Shown: one piece after another, positions 49,180 through 61,865 of the stretch
How the letters are laid out: each line of letters opens with the position of its first letter
Numbering within the stretch: the first letter of the stretch is position 1
Source of the DNA: Corynebacterium uterequi
GTDB taxonomy: Bacteria; Actinomycetota; Actinomycetes; Mycobacteriales; Mycobacteriaceae
DNA length: 64,000 nucleotides
Direction of reading: 5' to 3'
NCBI RefSeq assembly: GCF_001021065.1
Contig: NZ_CP011546.1
Location: 1,178,001 to 1,242,000, forward strand
The notes under the pieces: generated by a model
Seen by the model: only the letters and a program-made list of their open reading frames with translations
Databases searched by the model: none
Told to the model about the DNA's origin: nothing
Translations under genes and position numbers: made by a program

Positions 49180-50190
49180 TTAGGTCATATCGACGTCATC
49201 GGCCACCACGGTCAGAGTGGAATCGATGCCCAGCTCCTCGGCGCGCTTATCCGCCATGGACAACAGCCGCCGAATCCGGCCTGCTACCGCGTCTTTTGTC
49301 ATCTGTGGGTCGGCCAGTCGCCCGAGCTCTTCCAACGACGCCTGACGATGTGTCACTCGCAGCTGGCCAGCCTCGGCGAGCTGTTCGGGAATGTCATCGC
49401 CAAGAATGTCCATAGCCCGTTCGACGCGCGCGGCAGCCACGACCGCCGCCCGTGCAGAGCGGCGCAGGTTCGCATCGTCGAAGTTCGCCAGGCGGTTCTC
49501 CGAGTTGCGAGCCTCGCGGCGCAGGCGCTCGGCGTCCCACTCCAACCGAACCCGGTGCGCCCCCATTCGGGTGAGTAGCGCGGCGACGGCGTCGCCATCC
49601 TTGATCGACGTCCGATCCACACCACGGCTCATCTTCGTTTTCGCCGTGATCCCGAGCCGGCGCGCACACCCCACCATCGCCATCGCTGCCTCCGGGCCAG
49701 GGCAGCTCACTTCGAGCAACGTCGGCCGGCCGGGATCGTTAAGGTGGCCGCGGGCTAGAAACGCCCCCCGCCACGCCCCTTCGGCATCGAGGGGTCCGCC
49801 GGCAATAACCTTCGGCGGCAGGCCCACGACGGGTGTCCCCGACCTGGTCACCAGGCCCAGCCGACGAATGACGTCGACGGCACCGTCGTCGCACCGCACC
49901 AGGGTCGACGAGGGCTTGGCGGGGCTAGTCGACGCGGTCTGGACATCAACGTCAACCCCAAAGGCGTCGTTGAGCAGGAAGGCCAACCGGTCGGCGACGG
50001 CTCGTTCGGCGAACTCCGCTTCCACCACCAGGCGGCGCTCCACCACCCCGAGACGGCCGGCCATGCGTAGCATCGCGGCCATTTCCGCCCACCGCGCCGA
50101 CGCTAGCGGCACCGCTACCTCGACAAGTTCAGCCTTGGCCTTCTGAGTCAGCGACACCACTCCCGCTATCCTTTCGTCAGTCTCGGGCAA
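49180..50190 (-). CDS. whiA: WhiA-type sporulation/cell-division regulator
   Basis: 336 residues: N-terminal LAGLIDADG-like (homing endonuclease) domain without catalytic acidic motifs, and a C-terminal WhiA helix-turn-helix (ASLEELGRLADPQMTKDAVAGRIRRLL). In non-sporulating actinobacteria WhiA takes part in division and growth control. It follows yvcK and rapZ in the conserved uvrC-rapZ-yvcK-whiA order, with an 11-base gap from yvcK. Confidence 0.92.
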   Translation of the reverse strand: MPETDERIAGVVSLTQKAKAELVEVAVPLASARWAEMAAMLRMAGRLGVVERRLVVEAEFAERAVADRLAFLLNDAFGVDVDVQTASTSPAKPSSTLVRCDDGAVDVIRRLGLVTRSGTPVVGLPPKVIAGGPLDAEGAWRGAFLARGHLNDPGRPTLLEVSCPGPEAAMAMVGCARRLGITAKTKMSRGVDRTSIKDGDAVAALLTRMGAHRVRLEWDAERLRREARNSENRLANFDDANLRRSARAAVVAAARVERAMDILGDDIPEQLAEAGQLRVTHRQASLEELGRLADPQMTKDAVAGRIRRLLSMADKRAEELGIDSTLTVVADDVDMT

Positions 50191-50201
50191 GTCCTCCCAG
50201 T

Positions 50202-51182
50202 CTAGCCGGCAGCGTAGACCCGCCCGAGCGCCGCCGAAAGCTTGGCAGCGTCGTGCACCGCGCAGGGCTGGCCATCGGCATCGACGCCTTGCACGTCGTC
50301 GTACACCACCACCCCGCCAAGCTGGGCCACGGCCTTGTTGAGGAACTCCCTCTCCCCGGCGTTGCTCAGCACCGAGGCGTCCACGAGCACCCGGTCCACC
50401 TTCAGCGTCGGCGCGTGCTGCGCCAGCATGTGGATGTGCCTTTCGTGCGAGAAGCCTGTGGTCTCCCCCATCTCAGCGCTGAGGTTGAGCACCACCACCC
50501 GCAGCGCCGACGAGGAGTTGATGGCGTCCGCGATGCCGGGAACGAGCAGGTGCGGGATGACCGAAGAGAACCACGAGCCGGGGCCAATCGTCACCAAGTC
50601 CGCGGATCGGATAGCGGCGACCGCATCCGGATTGGCCGGCGGGTGATCGGGAATCAGCCGCACCCGTCGCACCGTGCCAGGGGTAGTGGCCACCGCCACC
50701 TGCCCGCGAACGGTCCGCACGATCCGGGGGTCGTCATCAAGGCCTGTGACATCTGCCTCGATGTCCAAGGGCTGGCTGGACATGGGCACCACGCGGCCGG
50801 CGGAGCGGGTAAGGCGGGCAACCGTGTCGAGGGCCGCCTGCTCCCTACCGAGCAGCTCCGTCAACCCGGCGAGCATGAGGTTCCCCACGGCGTGACCAGC
50901 CAGCGCGCCGTTGCCGCCGAAACGGTGCTGCAGGGCCCGAGCCCACAACGCAGAGTCGGGATCGGTGGTGTCCGCCAATGCGGCCAGCGCCATGCGCAGG
51001 TCACCGGGCGGAATCTGGCCCAGTTCTTTACGCAGACGGCCCGAGGACCCGCCGTCGTCCGCCACCGTGACGATGCCGGTAATCGACGCGGGTTCGGCCA
51101 GTTTTGCGGCGCTCAGCGTCTGGTACAGCCCGTGACCGCCGCCTAGGCACGCCAGGGATGCTTCTGCGAGAGGGTGGTTCAT
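50202..51182 (-). CDS. yvcK: YvcK / gluconeogenesis factor family protein
   Basis: 326 residues, CofD-like Rossmann protein. CLGGGHGLYQTLSA near residue 13 is the nucleotide-binding loop; VTVADDGGSSGRLRKEL and IGPGSWFSSVIPHLL follow. YvcK binds UDP-sugars and affects cell shape and growth on gluconeogenic carbon in Bacillus and Mycobacterium. It lies between rapZ (26 bases upstream) and whiA. Confidence 0.9.
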   Translation of the reverse strand: MNHPLAEASLACLGGGHGLYQTLSAAKLAEPASITGIVTVADDGGSSGRLRKELGQIPPGDLRMALAALADTTDPDSALWARALQHRFGGNGALAGHAVGNLMLAGLTELLGREQAALDTVARLTRSAGRVVPMSSQPLDIEADVTGLDDDPRIVRTVRGQVAVATTPGTVRRVRLIPDHPPANPDAVAAIRSADLVTIGPGSWFSSVIPHLLVPGIADAINSSSALRVVVLNLSAEMGETTGFSHERHIHMLAQHAPTLKVDRVLVDASVLSNAGEREFLNKAVAQLGGVVVYDDVQGVDADGQPCAVHDAAKLSAALGRVYAAG

Positions 51183-51208
51183 CAGAGATACTGTCCTTTC
51201 CTATCGCT

Positions 51209-52093
51209 TTAGTGGCGATCAAAATCCCGGTGGATGACGTTGACCTCCAGGCCATCGCGCAGACGCAGACGCCGGGCGAATTCCTCCGCCACCGCCACGG
51301 AGCGGTGATGGCCGCCGGTGCACCCCACCGCGACGGTGACGAAGTTCTTGCCCTCGTGGCGGTAACCGGCGAGCATTGAGGCGAACATCGCCTCAAAATT
51401 GTCGATGAACTCTCCCGCCGACGGCTGCCGCAGCACATAGTCGGCCACCGGCTGATCCGTGCCGCGGAATGCCCGCAGCTCCGGCACCCAATACGGATTG
51501 GGCAGGAAACGAACATCCACCATGATGTCGGCGTCTCGCGGGGCGCCGTGTTTGAAACCAAAAGACTGTACGGTGACGTGCTGTCGGTCGGCCGCCATGG
51601 TGCCCAAGCTGACCTCGATGGCGCGCCGGAGATCATGAACCGAAAGCCCGGAAGTGTCGATAACTAGGTCGGCCTCCGCGAGAACGTTCTTCACGGCTTC
51701 CCGCTCCCGTTCGATGCCCAGGCTGAGAGTGTCTCCTTCCTGCAACGGGTGGGTGCGGCGCACGCTGTCGAACCGGCGGATCAGCACGTCGTCGCGCGCG
51801 TCCATGAACAGCACGACGGGCTTGAGCCCGCGGCTATCGAGCTCTGTGATGACTTCCAACAGGGAGCCGGGGAACATGCGTGTGCGCACATCGGCCACCA
51901 CGCCGAGCTTGTCCACCGGGGAGTCCTCGGCGGCGCATTGCTCGAAGAGGTCGACCATGACTCGGGACGGAATATTGTGGGCCACGTAGTAGCCCTTGTC
52001 TTCCAGGACCTTGGCCGCGGAGCTCAGCCCCGCGCCGGACATCCCCGTGATGAGCACGGGTGGGGTGGCGAACCGCTGACTGACGTCACTCAT
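51209..52093 (-). CDS. rapZ: RapZ-family nucleotide-binding protein
   Basis: 294 residues. P-loop variant [17 protein letters not shown] (LSS in place of the usual KST or KS), [12 protein letters not shown], and the C-terminal domain [20 protein letters not shown]. In E. coli RapZ guides RNase E to GlmZ sRNA; the role in actinobacteria is not known. Part of the conserved uvrC-rapZ-yvcK-whiA cluster, 27 bases after uvrC. Confidence 0.92.
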   Translation of the reverse strand: MSDVSQRFATPPVLITGMSGAGLSSAAKVLEDKGYYVAHNIPSRVMVDLFEQCAAEDSPVDKLGVVADVRTRMFPGSLLEVITELDSRGLKPVVLFMDARDDVLIRRFDSVRRTHPLQEGDTLSLGIEREREAVKNVLAEADLVIDTSGLSVHDLRRAIEVSLGTMAADRQHVTVQSFGFKHGAPRDADIMVDVRFLPNPYWVPELRAFRGTDQPVADYVLRQPSAGEFIDNFEAMFASMLAGYRHEGKNFVTVAVGCTGGHHRSVAVAEEFARRLRLRDGLEVNVIHRDFDRH

Positions 52094-52120
52094 ACGCCCG
52101 ATTCTAGCGGGGAAAAAGGC

Positions 52121-54115
52121 TCAGCGGCTCAGATGTTCAGCCACTACGGCGGCGAGTTTTGGCCCAAATCCCTTAACCTGGGCGATCTCCTCAACAGACG
52201 CGGCCTTAAGCCGCTTGACGCTGCCGAAGTGCTTGACCAGCTCGGAGCGTCGAGCCGGGCCTAAGCCCGGGATCGCGTCCAATTCGCTGCTTCGCATGCG
52301 CTTCGATCGCTGTTGCCGGTGATACGTAATGGCGAACCGGTGTGCTTCGTCTCGGATCTGCTGCAGCAGGAACAACCCGGCGGAACTCCGCGGCAGGATG
52401 ACCGGCTCGTCGTCGCCGGGAACCCAGATCTCCTCCAGTCGCTTGGCTAGGCCGACGAGGGTGACGTCGACGATTCCCAGCTCGTCAAACACCTGCTGAG
52501 CCGCGTTGACCTGTGGCAACCCGCCGTCGACGATGAACAGTTGCGGCGGGTAAGCGAAGCGCCGACTGTCGGTGGATTCCTCCACCACGTGCTCGTCGGA
52601 GAACACCGTGTCGTCTTCCTCGGGGTGGGACAACCGGTCCTCGTGGTAGCGACGGAAGCGTCGGCCGGTCACCTCGGCGATGGAGGCGACGTCGTCGGAG
52701 TGCCCATCGCCGGCCGCCTCCTTGATGCGGTACCGGCGATAGTCTGCCTTCTTCGGTAGGCCATCCTCGAACACCACCAGCGACGCGACCACATCCGTGC
52801 CCTGGATGTGTGAAATGTCCGTGCACTCGATGCGCAGCGGGGATTGTTCCATCCCAAGCGCCTCTTGAATGTCTTGCAGCGCCGCCGAGCGCGCACTGAG
52901 GTCACCGATGCGTTTGAGGGCGTGCTGCCGAAGCGCCTCCTTGGCATTTTTCGCCACCGTATCCAGCAGTGCGCGCTTGTCCCCACGCTGCGGCACGCGA
53001 ATATCGACGTGCGCGCCGCGCAGTTGGGCTAGCAGCCGCGTGACGTCCTCCACCTCGGAGGGCAGTTCGGGGACCAGGATCTCCCGCGGAATGGTGGCAA
53101 GGGCTCGTCGGCGCGGCGAAGGCTCAACGGCAGAAGGCTCGGAAAGCTCGGATGACTCGGCGGCCGTGGCGGCGTCAGCGGCATCGGAATAAAACTGCAC
53201 GAGGAAGTCCTGGACCAACTCGGCGACGCTATAGTCCTCGGGCTTTTCCACCACCCAGCCGCGCTGGCCGCGGATTCGCCCGCCACGGACGTGGAAGACC
53301 TGGACGGCGGCCTCCAATTCGTCGGTGTGGAAGGCCACCACGTCGGCGTCAGTCGCGTCGCCGAGGACCACCGCCTGCTGCTCCATGACCTTGTCGATGG
53401 CGCCGAGGTCATCACGCAGCTTCGCAGCCCGCTCAAACTCCAGGGCTTCGGACGCCTCCATCATCTCCTGGGTGAGCCGGCGAACGACGGCGTCGGTGTT
53501 CCCCGCAAGGAAGGACACGAAGCCGCGCACGATTTCCCGGTGATCGGCCTCGCTCACCCGCCCCACGCATGGCGCCGAGCACTTATCGATGTAGCCCATT
53601 AGGCATGGCCGGCCCAGCTGGGTATGCCGGTTGAACACACCCTTCGTGCAGGTGCGCAGCGGAAACACCCGGGTCAGCGACTCCAGGGTTTCGCGCACCG
53701 CCCACGCGTGCGCATAGGGCCCGAAGTAGCGCACACCCGACCGGCGCGGGCCGCGGTAGAAAAACGCTCGGGGAAAGCGTTCGCCAGTGGACACGGCAAG
53801 CACGGGGTAGCTTTTGTCGTCGCGGTACTTAACGTTGAAGCGGGGGTCAAAGCGCTTGATCCACGTGTATTCCAGCTGGAGGGCTTCCACCTCACTGGAC
53901 ACGACGGTCCACTCGACGCCGGCGGCGGTGAGCACCATCTGCCGGGTACGCGGATGAAGCTGCGTGAGATCCTGAAAATAGTTGCTCAGCCGCGCCCGGA
54001 GGTTCTTGGCCTTTCCGACGTAGATGACGCGGGAGTGTTCGTCTCGAAACTTATACACTCCCGGATCCGTGGGAATGGTTCCGGGAGCGGGACGGTAAGT
54101 GGACGGGTCCGCCAT
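52121..54115 (-). CDS. uvrC: Excinuclease ABC subunit C
   Basis: 664 residues. GIY-YIG endonuclease domain at the start ([20 protein letters not shown]), the Cys-containing [16 protein letters not shown] motif near 210-245, the second (RNase H-like) nuclease domain with [18 protein letters not shown], and C-terminal helix-hairpin-helix repeats ([18 protein letters not shown]). Makes both cuts in nucleotide excision repair. ATG 54115 is preferred to the GTG at 54121 because GAAGGAC is then 9 bases away. Confidence 0.95.
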   Translation of the reverse strand: MADPSTYRPAPGTIPTDPGVYKFRDEHSRVIYVGKAKNLRARLSNYFQDLTQLHPRTRQMVLTAAGVEWTVVSSEVEALQLEYTWIKRFDPRFNVKYRDDKSYPVLAVSTGERFPRAFFYRGPRRSGVRYFGPYAHAWAVRETLESLTRVFPLRTCTKGVFNRHTQLGRPCLMGYIDKCSAPCVGRVSEADHREIVRGFVSFLAGNTDAVVRRLTQEMMEASEALEFERAAKLRDDLGAIDKVMEQQAVVLGDATDADVVAFHTDELEAAVQVFHVRGGRIRGQRGWVVEKPEDYSVAELVQDFLVQFYSDAADAATAAESSELSEPSAVEPSPRRRALATIPREILVPELPSEVEDVTRLLAQLRGAHVDIRVPQRGDKRALLDTVAKNAKEALRQHALKRIGDLSARSAALQDIQEALGMEQSPLRIECTDISHIQGTDVVASLVVFEDGLPKKADYRRYRIKEAAGDGHSDDVASIAEVTGRRFRRYHEDRLSHPEEDDTVFSDEHVVEESTDSRRFAYPPQLFIVDGGLPQVNAAQQVFDELGIVDVTLVGLAKRLEEIWVPGDDEPVILPRSSAGLFLLQQIRDEAHRFAITYHRQQRSKRMRSSELDAIPGLGPARRSELVKHFGSVKRLKAASVEEIAQVKGFGPKLAAVVAEHLSR

Positions 54116-54120
54116 CGGCA

Positions 54121-54663
54121 CTAGTCCTTCGGCATGTAGGCGGCTTCCAGCTCGCGGAACTTCGCGACCGCGTCCAACGCCTTGTCACCGTCGGCGGACT
54201 GAATAGCCCACAGCGGAACGAACTCAAACTCCGGCAGCTCCAGCCGCGCCATGCGCGAGCCCTGCGGGAAGGACAGTCCGTAGATCACGAGCCACGGGTA
54301 GAAGCGGGTGCCGATGATGTTGCGTACCTCCACGCCGTCGGCATTCGCCCGAACGCGGGGGCGGTTGAAGGCGAACCACGCCAGAATGGAAATCACGGCC
54401 CCCACGCCGGGGAAGGCGAGCTTGTCGATGAGGGTGATGGTGGCGCCGGTGTACTCCACGTCCACGGTCGCCCCCACCCAGATGTGGATGGCCATGACGA
54501 CGACGACCACGCCGATCGCCACCCACCGCAGGAACGACGAGCGGACCTCGAACTCCCACGGTTTCGTGCTCACCACGGCGTGCGGGTCGAGAGCGTTGAA
54601 GTAGGCGATCTCTTCGTCGCTCAGTCCCACCCGCGCAGGGTGGTCTTTGTTTTCATCAGCCAC
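54121..54663 (-). CDS. PH-domain membrane protein
   Basis: 180 residues with two membrane helices (about 45-66 and 79-99) followed by a bacterial PH-like domain ([20 protein letters not shown], then [12 protein letters not shown]). Such proteins are common next to uvrC/ribH in Corynebacterium, role unknown. The stop abuts the uvrC translation start region, so coupled expression is likely. Confidence 0.8.
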   Translation of the reverse strand: MADENKDHPARVGLSDEEIAYFNALDPHAVVSTKPWEFEVRSSFLRWVAIGVVVVVMAIHIWVGATVDVEYTGATITLIDKLAFPGVGAVISILAWFAFNRPRVRANADGVEVRNIIGTRFYPWLVIYGLSFPQGSRMARLELPEFEFVPLWAIQSADGDKALDAVAKFRELEAAYMPKD

Positions 54664-54721
54664 GGGAAACCGATCTCCTCACGTCATCGAACGATGGTCG
54701 TTGCCTATTTTCCGCCTTAGT

Positions 54722-56456
<1,735 letters not shown>

Positions 56457-56488
56457 AGGGCCTAATGGTAGACCGCCGAGGCCTGGAT

Positions 56489-57085
56489 TTAGGCACCCGG
56501 TGCTGTGACCATGTTCTCGACGTACTTGGCAACGATGTCCACTTCGAGGTTGACAGTCTCCCCCACGTCCACCGCCCCGAGTGTGGTGTCTCGCAACGTC
56601 GCGGGGATGAGCGAGACCTCGAAAAAGTCCGGCCCAACGGCACTTACGGTCAAGGACGTGCCGTTGACGGCAATGGAGCCTTTAGTCACCACGTAGCGGC
56701 GCAGGTCCGCCGGAAGGCCCACTCGGACTACCTCCCAATGCTCGGAGGGCTGCCGCGACACCACCTGCGCGGTGCCGTCGACGTGCCCCTGCACGATATG
56801 GCCGCCTAAGCGGTCACCGACCGCGACGGCACGCTCCAGGTTCACCGGCGATCCCACCTCAAGCGCCCCCAAGCTGGAGCGGTTGAGGGACTCCTGCATG
56901 ACGTCGGCGGCAAAACCGGCGTCGTCATAATCGGTCACAGTCAAGCACACCCCGTTGACGCTGATGGAGTCACCCGCCGACACGCCCTCGATCACCCGGG
57001 CCGCGGCAATCCGCAACCGGATTGCGTCGGCCAGCGGCTCCAGCGCCGCCACGGTGCCGATCTCCTCCACCAAACCGGTAAACAC
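56489..57085 (-). CDS. ribE: Riboflavin synthase alpha chain
   Basis: 198 residues made of two similar lumazine-binding barrels, starting [11 protein letters not shown]. The second repeat has [12 protein letters not shown] and the first [11 protein letters not shown]. The GTG at 57085 is preferred: AAAGGAGA lies 6-7 bases upstream, whereas the TTG at 57091 directly abuts it. It dismutates lumazine to riboflavin. The ribD stop is two bases upstream of the start. Confidence 0.94.
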   Translation of the reverse strand: MFTGLVEEIGTVAALEPLADAIRLRIAAARVIEGVSAGDSISVNGVCLTVTDYDDAGFAADVMQESLNRSSLGALEVGSPVNLERAVAVGDRLGGHIVQGHVDGTAQVVSRQPSEHWEVVRVGLPADLRRYVVTKGSIAVNGTSLTVSAVGPDFFEVSLIPATLRDTTLGAVDVGETVNLEVDIVAKYVENMVTAPGA

Positions 57086-57087
57086 TC

Positions 57088-58071
57088 TCAATCTCCTTTA
57101 CGTACGAAATCCAGCACAAGGTCCTCGCCGACCTCGCCTACGGCTATCCGACGCCACGCAACCGCCTCACTCAACGTAGCGGCGAGCCCACCACCGATGA
57201 TGCTGCGGCCCTCGCCGAGCAGCAGTGGCGCAAGATAGCAGCGCAGCGCATCCACTTTCCCCGCCCGGAGGAAAGCCCCAGCGAGTGTAGGTCCACCCTC
57301 GACGAGGACGTCCACCGCGCCGTCGGCCTGCAACGCGGCCAGCGCCTCGTCGATGCTCGGGTACTGCTCGAAACCGAGCCGAACGAGGTTGCTCGCGACA
57401 CCGGTGATGTCCCGGGTACCCACCACCACGCGGCGCGGCTGCCGAGTCGCACCCACATCCCGGGCGGTGAGCGAAGGGTTATCAGCCAAGGCAGTCCCGG
57501 TTCCGACCACGATGGCGTCGCGCCGGGCGCGGTCGGCATGAACATGGTGCCTGGCCTCCGGCCCGGTGATCCACTGGCTGGTGCCGTCGGCGGCGGCGCT
57601 GAACCCGTCGAGGGTCTGTGCCACCTTGAGCGTGACGTGCGGGCGTCCCAGGCGCACGGACGTCAACCACGGGCGCAATGCCGCCACCTCAACGTCGTGG
57701 TAGCGCACGTCGACGCCGCGCTGTCGTAACCACGCGGCGCCGCCCGCGGCCTTCGGGTTCGGGTCCGGGGTCAGATAGATGACGCGGGCTATGCCCGCCG
57801 AGAGCAACGCCTGCGTACACGGGCCGGTCCGCCCCTGGTGGTTGCACGGTTCCAAGGTGACGACCGCGGTGGCCCCGCGGGCCCGGGGACCGGCGTCGGC
57901 CAAGGCCATGATCTCGGCGTGCGGCCCACCCGGCGGCTGGGTGTGGCCCTCACCGACGATGCGCCCGTCGCTATCGACGACGACGGCCCCGACCGGCGGG
58001 TTGGGCGACGTGGTACCTCGGGCGGCCTCGCCCAAAGACAGGGCTCGGGCGAGGACGGCGTCGAGAATCAT
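57088..58071 (-). CDS. ribD: Riboflavin deaminase/reductase RibD
   Basis: 327 residues. N-terminal deaminase with the zinc site HAEIMALADAG and PCNHQGRTGPCTQAL (near residues 50-90), C-terminal reductase (about 145-327) with GTGTALADNPSLTARD and VEGGPTLAGAFL. Bifunctional enzyme of the second and third steps. No FMN riboswitch precedes it: the 15 bases to rpe leave no room. Confidence 0.94.
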   Translation of the reverse strand: MILDAVLARALSLGEAARGTTSPNPPVGAVVVDSDGRIVGEGHTQPPGGPHAEIMALADAGPRARGATAVVTLEPCNHQGRTGPCTQALLSAGIARVIYLTPDPNPKAAGGAAWLRQRGVDVRYHDVEVAALRPWLTSVRLGRPHVTLKVAQTLDGFSAAADGTSQWITGPEARHHVHADRARRDAIVVGTGTALADNPSLTARDVGATRQPRRVVVGTRDITGVASNLVRLGFEQYPSIDEALAALQADGAVDVLVEGGPTLAGAFLRAGKVDALRCYLAPLLLGEGRSIIGGGLAATLSEAVAWRRIAVGEVGEDLVLDFVRKGD

Positions 58072-58086
58072 GCGCGTCCGGAGTGG

Positions 58087-58749
58087 TTAACGGGCGCCGG
58101 CGGCCAGCTCGCGCAGCTGGTCCACGGCCGCCGCCGGGTCCTCCTTGCCGAACACAGCCGAGCCGGCAACGAAGGAATCGACACCGGCCGCGGCGGCATC
58201 CGCGATGGTATCGGCGTTGATTCCGCCGTCGATCTCAATGACCACGTCAAGGCCGTTGCTGTCGATGTATTCCCGCAGGGTACGGACCTTATCCAGCTGC
58301 TCAGGCATGAAGGACTGGCCGCCGAAGCCCGGCTCCACGCTCATGATGAGCACCTGATCGTACTCGTTGAGAGTCTCCAGGTAGGGCTCGATCGGGGTTC
58401 CGGGGCGAACCGAGAAGCCCGCCTTGACGCCCTTGCCGCGAATCTCCCGCGCGAGGGCGACGTGGTCCTCTACCGCCTCAACGTGGAAAATGATCGCGTC
58501 GGCGCCGGCCGCTACGTACGTATCGAGCCACTTGCCGGGCTCTTCGATCATGAGGTGGACGTTGAGCTCCTGGTCGGTGAGCTTGTCCACCGTCTTCATG
58601 ATGTCAGCGCCGAAGGAGAGATTGGGAACGAAGTGGCCGTCCATGATGTCAACATGGAGCCAGTCGGCGTTCGCGGCCTGGCGGAGGTGCTCGCCGAGGC
58701 GAGAGAAATCAGCGGCAAGGATGGACGGGGCAATAATAGGTGCAGTCAT
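58087..58749 (-). CDS. rpe: Ribulose-phosphate 3-epimerase
   Basis: 220-residue TIM barrel. APSILAADFSRLGEHL at the start, ADWLHVDIMDGHFVPNLSFG near 32, MSVEPGFGGQSFMP near 140, and IEIDGGINADT near 174 carry the catalytic acids and metal ligands. The ATG at 58749 is used; a GTG at 58758 is the alternative and has the better-spaced ribosome site. Co-directional with rsmB upstream and ribD downstream. Confidence 0.95.
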   Translation of the reverse strand: MTAPIIAPSILAADFSRLGEHLRQAANADWLHVDIMDGHFVPNLSFGADIMKTVDKLTDQELNVHLMIEEPGKWLDTYVAAGADAIIFHVEAVEDHVALAREIRGKGVKAGFSVRPGTPIEPYLETLNEYDQVLIMSVEPGFGGQSFMPEQLDKVRTLREYIDSNGLDVVIEIDGGINADTIADAAAAGVDSFVAGSAVFGKEDPAAAVDQLRELAAGAR

Positions 58750-58782
58750 ACCCTCCACGATACCCTGCCTCGAGCCGATGTC

Positions 58783-60279
58783 TTAGCTCCTTCGCAGCAC
58801 CGCGAAGAACATCGCGTCCGTGCCGTGGCGATGCGGCCACATCTGCACGCTCAACCCATCGCCGGATCCGGGCAGGTCAGGAATCAAAGCGTGAGCGTCC
58901 TCCTCGATGGCCCCGCACTCGGCGACGGCGCGATCCACCACCTGCCGCGTCTCCCGCACATCCGGAGAACACGTCGAATAGATCACCACCCCACCCGGGC
59001 GCACGAGCGACAGCGCGGAAGCCAACAGCTCAAACTGCAAGGCGGTGAGCTCGGCGATATCCCGCTCCGACTTCCGCCACCGGGCCTCCGGCCGCCGGCG
59101 CAGCGCACCAAGACCGGAGCAGGGAGCGTCGACGAGCACCCGATCGAAGCCGGGCTCCAGGCCGGGGTTACGGCCATCGGCCACGTGCACCGTCACCGGG
59201 GCGTCGCCCACCGCCTTTTCGATGAGGCCGGCGCGGTGCTCAGAGACCTCGACGGCGTCCACGTGAGCGTTTTCCGCGCGAGCGAGCGAGCCCACGAGCG
59301 CGGCCTTGCCGCCCGGGCCCGCGCACAGGTCCAGCCAGCGGCCCTGGTCCTGGGCGACCTCGGCTTCCACGAGGGCGCGGGCGATGAGCTGCGAGCCCTC
59401 GTCTTGGACGCCGGCGAGGCGCTGGCGGACCGGTTCGAGCTTGCCGGGATCGCCAGACTCCAGGTACACCGCATAGGGGCTGTAGGCGCCTTGCTCACCG
59501 CCGGTGATGAGCGCGAGTTCCTCGGCTGAGATCTCACCCGGGCGAGCAACTAAGTGCACGACGGGGCGCTGCGAGTCCGCAGCCAGTGCCCGTGCTAGCT
59601 CCGGGTCGTCCGCCTCGACGCCGAGCGCGGTGGCAAACGAACGAGCAACCCATACCGGGTGGGCGGACTCCCAGGCCACTCGCGCGAGCGGATCCGTCGG
59701 GGCGAGTTTCTCTCGCCATTGCTCCGCCGGGGTGCGACCCACCGAGCGCAGCACGGCGTTGACGAATCCCTTAGCCCAGTCGAAGCCGGCGTGCTCAGCC
59801 AGGCGCACCGAGGTGTCCACGGCGGCGTGAGGCTCCACCCGCATGTTCAGCAGCTGATAGGTACCGAGGCGCAGGACGTCGAGCACACCCGGATCGATGT
59901 CATCGATCGGACGGGACGAGCACGCCGCGATGACGTTGTCGAGTACCCCCAGGGTGCGTAGCGTGCCATAGGTGAGCTCGGTGGCGAAGCCGGCGTCACG
60001 TTCGCTCAATTTACGTTGCCGCATGAGCCCGGGGAGGGTGAGGTTGGCGTAGGCGCCGTCCTCGGTGACCCGGCGCAGCGTATCGAAGGCGGCTTGGCGT
60101 GCCGGATCGGCGAATCCGGGCGTCGTGCGCTGCCGCCGGGGCTGCTGACCACGCTCTGAGCGAGGCTTCGACGCCCCGGTCCGCCGCGGCGAGCGCTTTT
60201 GCCCGCCGGAATTGGCGTTGGGCTTTTTCGGTGCGGGCCGATCCCCACCCGTCGAACGGGACCTAAATCCTCCGGTCAC
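58783..60279 (-). CDS. rsmB: 16S rRNA m5C967 methyltransferase RsmB
   Basis: 498 residues. N-terminal basic disordered tail (about 1-60), NusB-like RNA-binding domain (60-200), and Rossmann methyltransferase with the SAM site [17 protein letters not shown] near 317 and the catalytic cysteine in [19 protein letters not shown] near 386. Overlaps fmt by four bases. Confidence 0.93.
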   Translation of the reverse strand: MTGGFRSRSTGGDRPAPKKPNANSGGQKRSPRRTGASKPRSERGQQPRRQRTTPGFADPARQAAFDTLRRVTEDGAYANLTLPGLMRQRKLSERDAGFATELTYGTLRTLGVLDNVIAACSSRPIDDIDPGVLDVLRLGTYQLLNMRVEPHAAVDTSVRLAEHAGFDWAKGFVNAVLRSVGRTPAEQWREKLAPTDPLARVAWESAHPVWVARSFATALGVEADDPELARALAADSQRPVVHLVARPGEISAEELALITGGEQGAYSPYAVYLESGDPGKLEPVRQRLAGVQDEGSQLIARALVEAEVAQDQGRWLDLCAGPGGKAALVGSLARAENAHVDAVEVSEHRAGLIEKAVGDAPVTVHVADGRNPGLEPGFDRVLVDAPCSGLGALRRRPEARWRKSERDIAELTALQFELLASALSLVRPGGVVIYSTCSPDVRETRQVVDRAVAECGAIEEDAHALIPDLPGSGDGLSVQMWPHRHGTDAMFFAVLRRS

Positions 60280-61217
60280 TGCACTCCCTGCTTCGTATCG
60301 TCGTCGGCAAGCCCGCGCGCCCAGTCGGCGGCCGGCATCTTCTTCTTACCCGGGGCCTGGATGAGCCCCAATTCCACCGCCGTGGATCCGGTGCCTACGA
60401 GCACGCGCTGCTTCTCCACGCGGAGTTCGCCGGGTGTCAGCTCCACTGGCTCGTCGGCGTGCGTGACCGGCCCTACCTTGAGTCGAGCGTCACCGAGCAT
60501 GGTCCACGCGCCCGGGCCCGGGGTGTGGGCCCGGATGTGGCGATCGATCTCGTGCGCCGACGCCCGCCAGTCAATGCGCGCGTCCTCGGTGGTGATCTTC
60601 GGCGCGTAGGTGGCCTCACCGACCTGGGGGCGGGGGGCGCTTGCTCCGGATGCTGCCTCCGTGCATGTGCGCACGAGCACGTCCGCACCGAGGTACGCCA
60701 GCCGGGTCAGTAAGTCATCGGCGGTGTCGCTGGGGCGCACGGGTTCCGTCGCCGTGGCGAGAATCGGCCCGGTGTCGAGTCCCTCGTCGATTCGAAATGT
60801 CGTGACACCCGTCACGTCGTCGCCGGCTCGGATGGCGGCCTGCACCGGCGCCGCGCCGCGCCAGGCCGGCAGCAGCGAAAAGTGCAGGTTGACCCACCCG
60901 TGCTGCGGCACGTCTAGCAGGTCCGACGGCACGAGGTTGCCGTAGGCCACCACCGGGATCATCTCCGGGGCCAGCTCCGCCAGCCGGGCACGAACGGCAT
61001 CGCCGTCGTCGGTGTTCGCTTTGAGAGTGGCGGGCTTGAGGACCTCGATACCGTGCTGCTCGGCTAGAGCGGCCACGGGCGAGGGGTGCAGGCTGCGACC
61101 TCGGCCGCGACGGGCGTCCGGTCGGGTGAGCACCGCGACCACCTCATGCTCGGAATCGATGAGCGCCTGCAGCGCCACGACAGCCGGCTCGGGGGTGCCG
61201 GCAAAAACTACTCGCAT
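60276..61217 (-). CDS. fmt: Methionyl-tRNA formyltransferase
   Basis: 313 residues. [19 protein letters not shown] at the start, the formyl-binding [18 protein letters not shown] near 111, and [10 protein letters not shown] near 143; the C-terminal OB-fold binds tRNA. Formylates initiator Met-tRNA; def next to it removes the formyl group later. 17 bases after def. Confidence 0.95.
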   Translation of the reverse strand: MRVVFAGTPEPAVVALQALIDSEHEVVAVLTRPDARRGRGRSLHPSPVAALAEQHGIEVLKPATLKANTDDGDAVRARLAELAPEMIPVVAYGNLVPSDLLDVPQHGWVNLHFSLLPAWRGAAPVQAAIRAGDDVTGVTTFRIDEGLDTGPILATATEPVRPSDTADDLLTRLAYLGADVLVRTCTEAASGASAPRPQVGEATYAPKITTEDARIDWRASAHEIDRHIRAHTPGPGAWTMLGDARLKVGPVTHADEPVELTPGELRVEKQRVLVGTGSTAVELGLIQAPGKKKMPAADWARGLADDDTKQGVQ

Positions 61218-61234
61218 GGTTGCTCACTCCCCTT

Positions 61235-61762
61235 CTAGTTGGTGAACCATGGCGCGGTGCGAATGTACGCCATGGCCCGTCGGCGTGCTTCGCGATCCAG
61301 ACGCTTGAGGAAGAGGATCCCGTCAAGGTGATCGACCTCGTGCTGGATGCATCGGGCGAGCAGCTCCGTGGCGGAGATAGTCACCGGTCGGCCTTCCGCG
61401 TCCCTCCCGGAGGCACGAATCTCCCACGCCCGCTCCACGTCCTCAGTCACCCCGGGGATGGACAAGCAGCCCTCGCCGCCGACCTGCGTCTGCTCGCCGA
61501 CAGCCTCCCACACGGGGTTGATGAGCTCTCCACGCAGCCCGCCCGACGCCGCGTCGCCGCCGGTGGTGTCGAAGACAATGACGCGGTTGAGCAGGCCGAT
61601 CTGGTTGGCGGCCAGACCCACCCCGCCGGCGTCATCCATGGTGTCCAGCATGTCGGCCACCTGGGTGCGTAGCTTCTCAGTGCCGAAGGCGGATTCGGGG
61701 ACCTCGCGGGCACGGCTGGTCAAAACGGGGTCACCAAAGAGGCGGATTGGTCTTATGGCCAC
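61235..61762 (-). CDS. def: Peptide deformylase
   Basis: 175 residues. All three metal motifs are present: GVGLAANQIG (near 48), EGCLSIPG (near 97) and QHEVDHLDG (near 138). Removes the N-formyl group from new proteins. Co-directional with fmt; about 100 bases from priA. Confidence 0.96.
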   Translation of the reverse strand: MAIRPIRLFGDPVLTSRAREVPESAFGTEKLRTQVADMLDTMDDAGGVGLAANQIGLLNRVIVFDTTGGDAASGGLRGELINPVWEAVGEQTQVGGEGCLSIPGVTEDVERAWEIRASGRDAEGRPVTISATELLARCIQHEVDHLDGILFLKRLDREARRRAMAYIRTAPWFTN

Positions 61763-61865
61763 GGGTGCGTTAACTCCTTAGGTCGAGGGATCACGTGGGG
61801 TAAGCGTCGCGGTTATTTACTATCGCGGTCGTGCACACAGCCTAGCCGCGCCCTGCCACCTGGGC

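Noticed and set aside
52121..54121. uvrC start at the upstream GTG (54121)
   Set aside because: It overlaps the preceding stop codon and sits only 3 bases from the ribosome site; the ATG at 54115 has normal spacing.
57088..58749. FMN riboswitch controlling the rib genes
   Set aside because: Only 15 bases separate rpe and ribD, and no RFN-type sequence was seen upstream of any rib gene.
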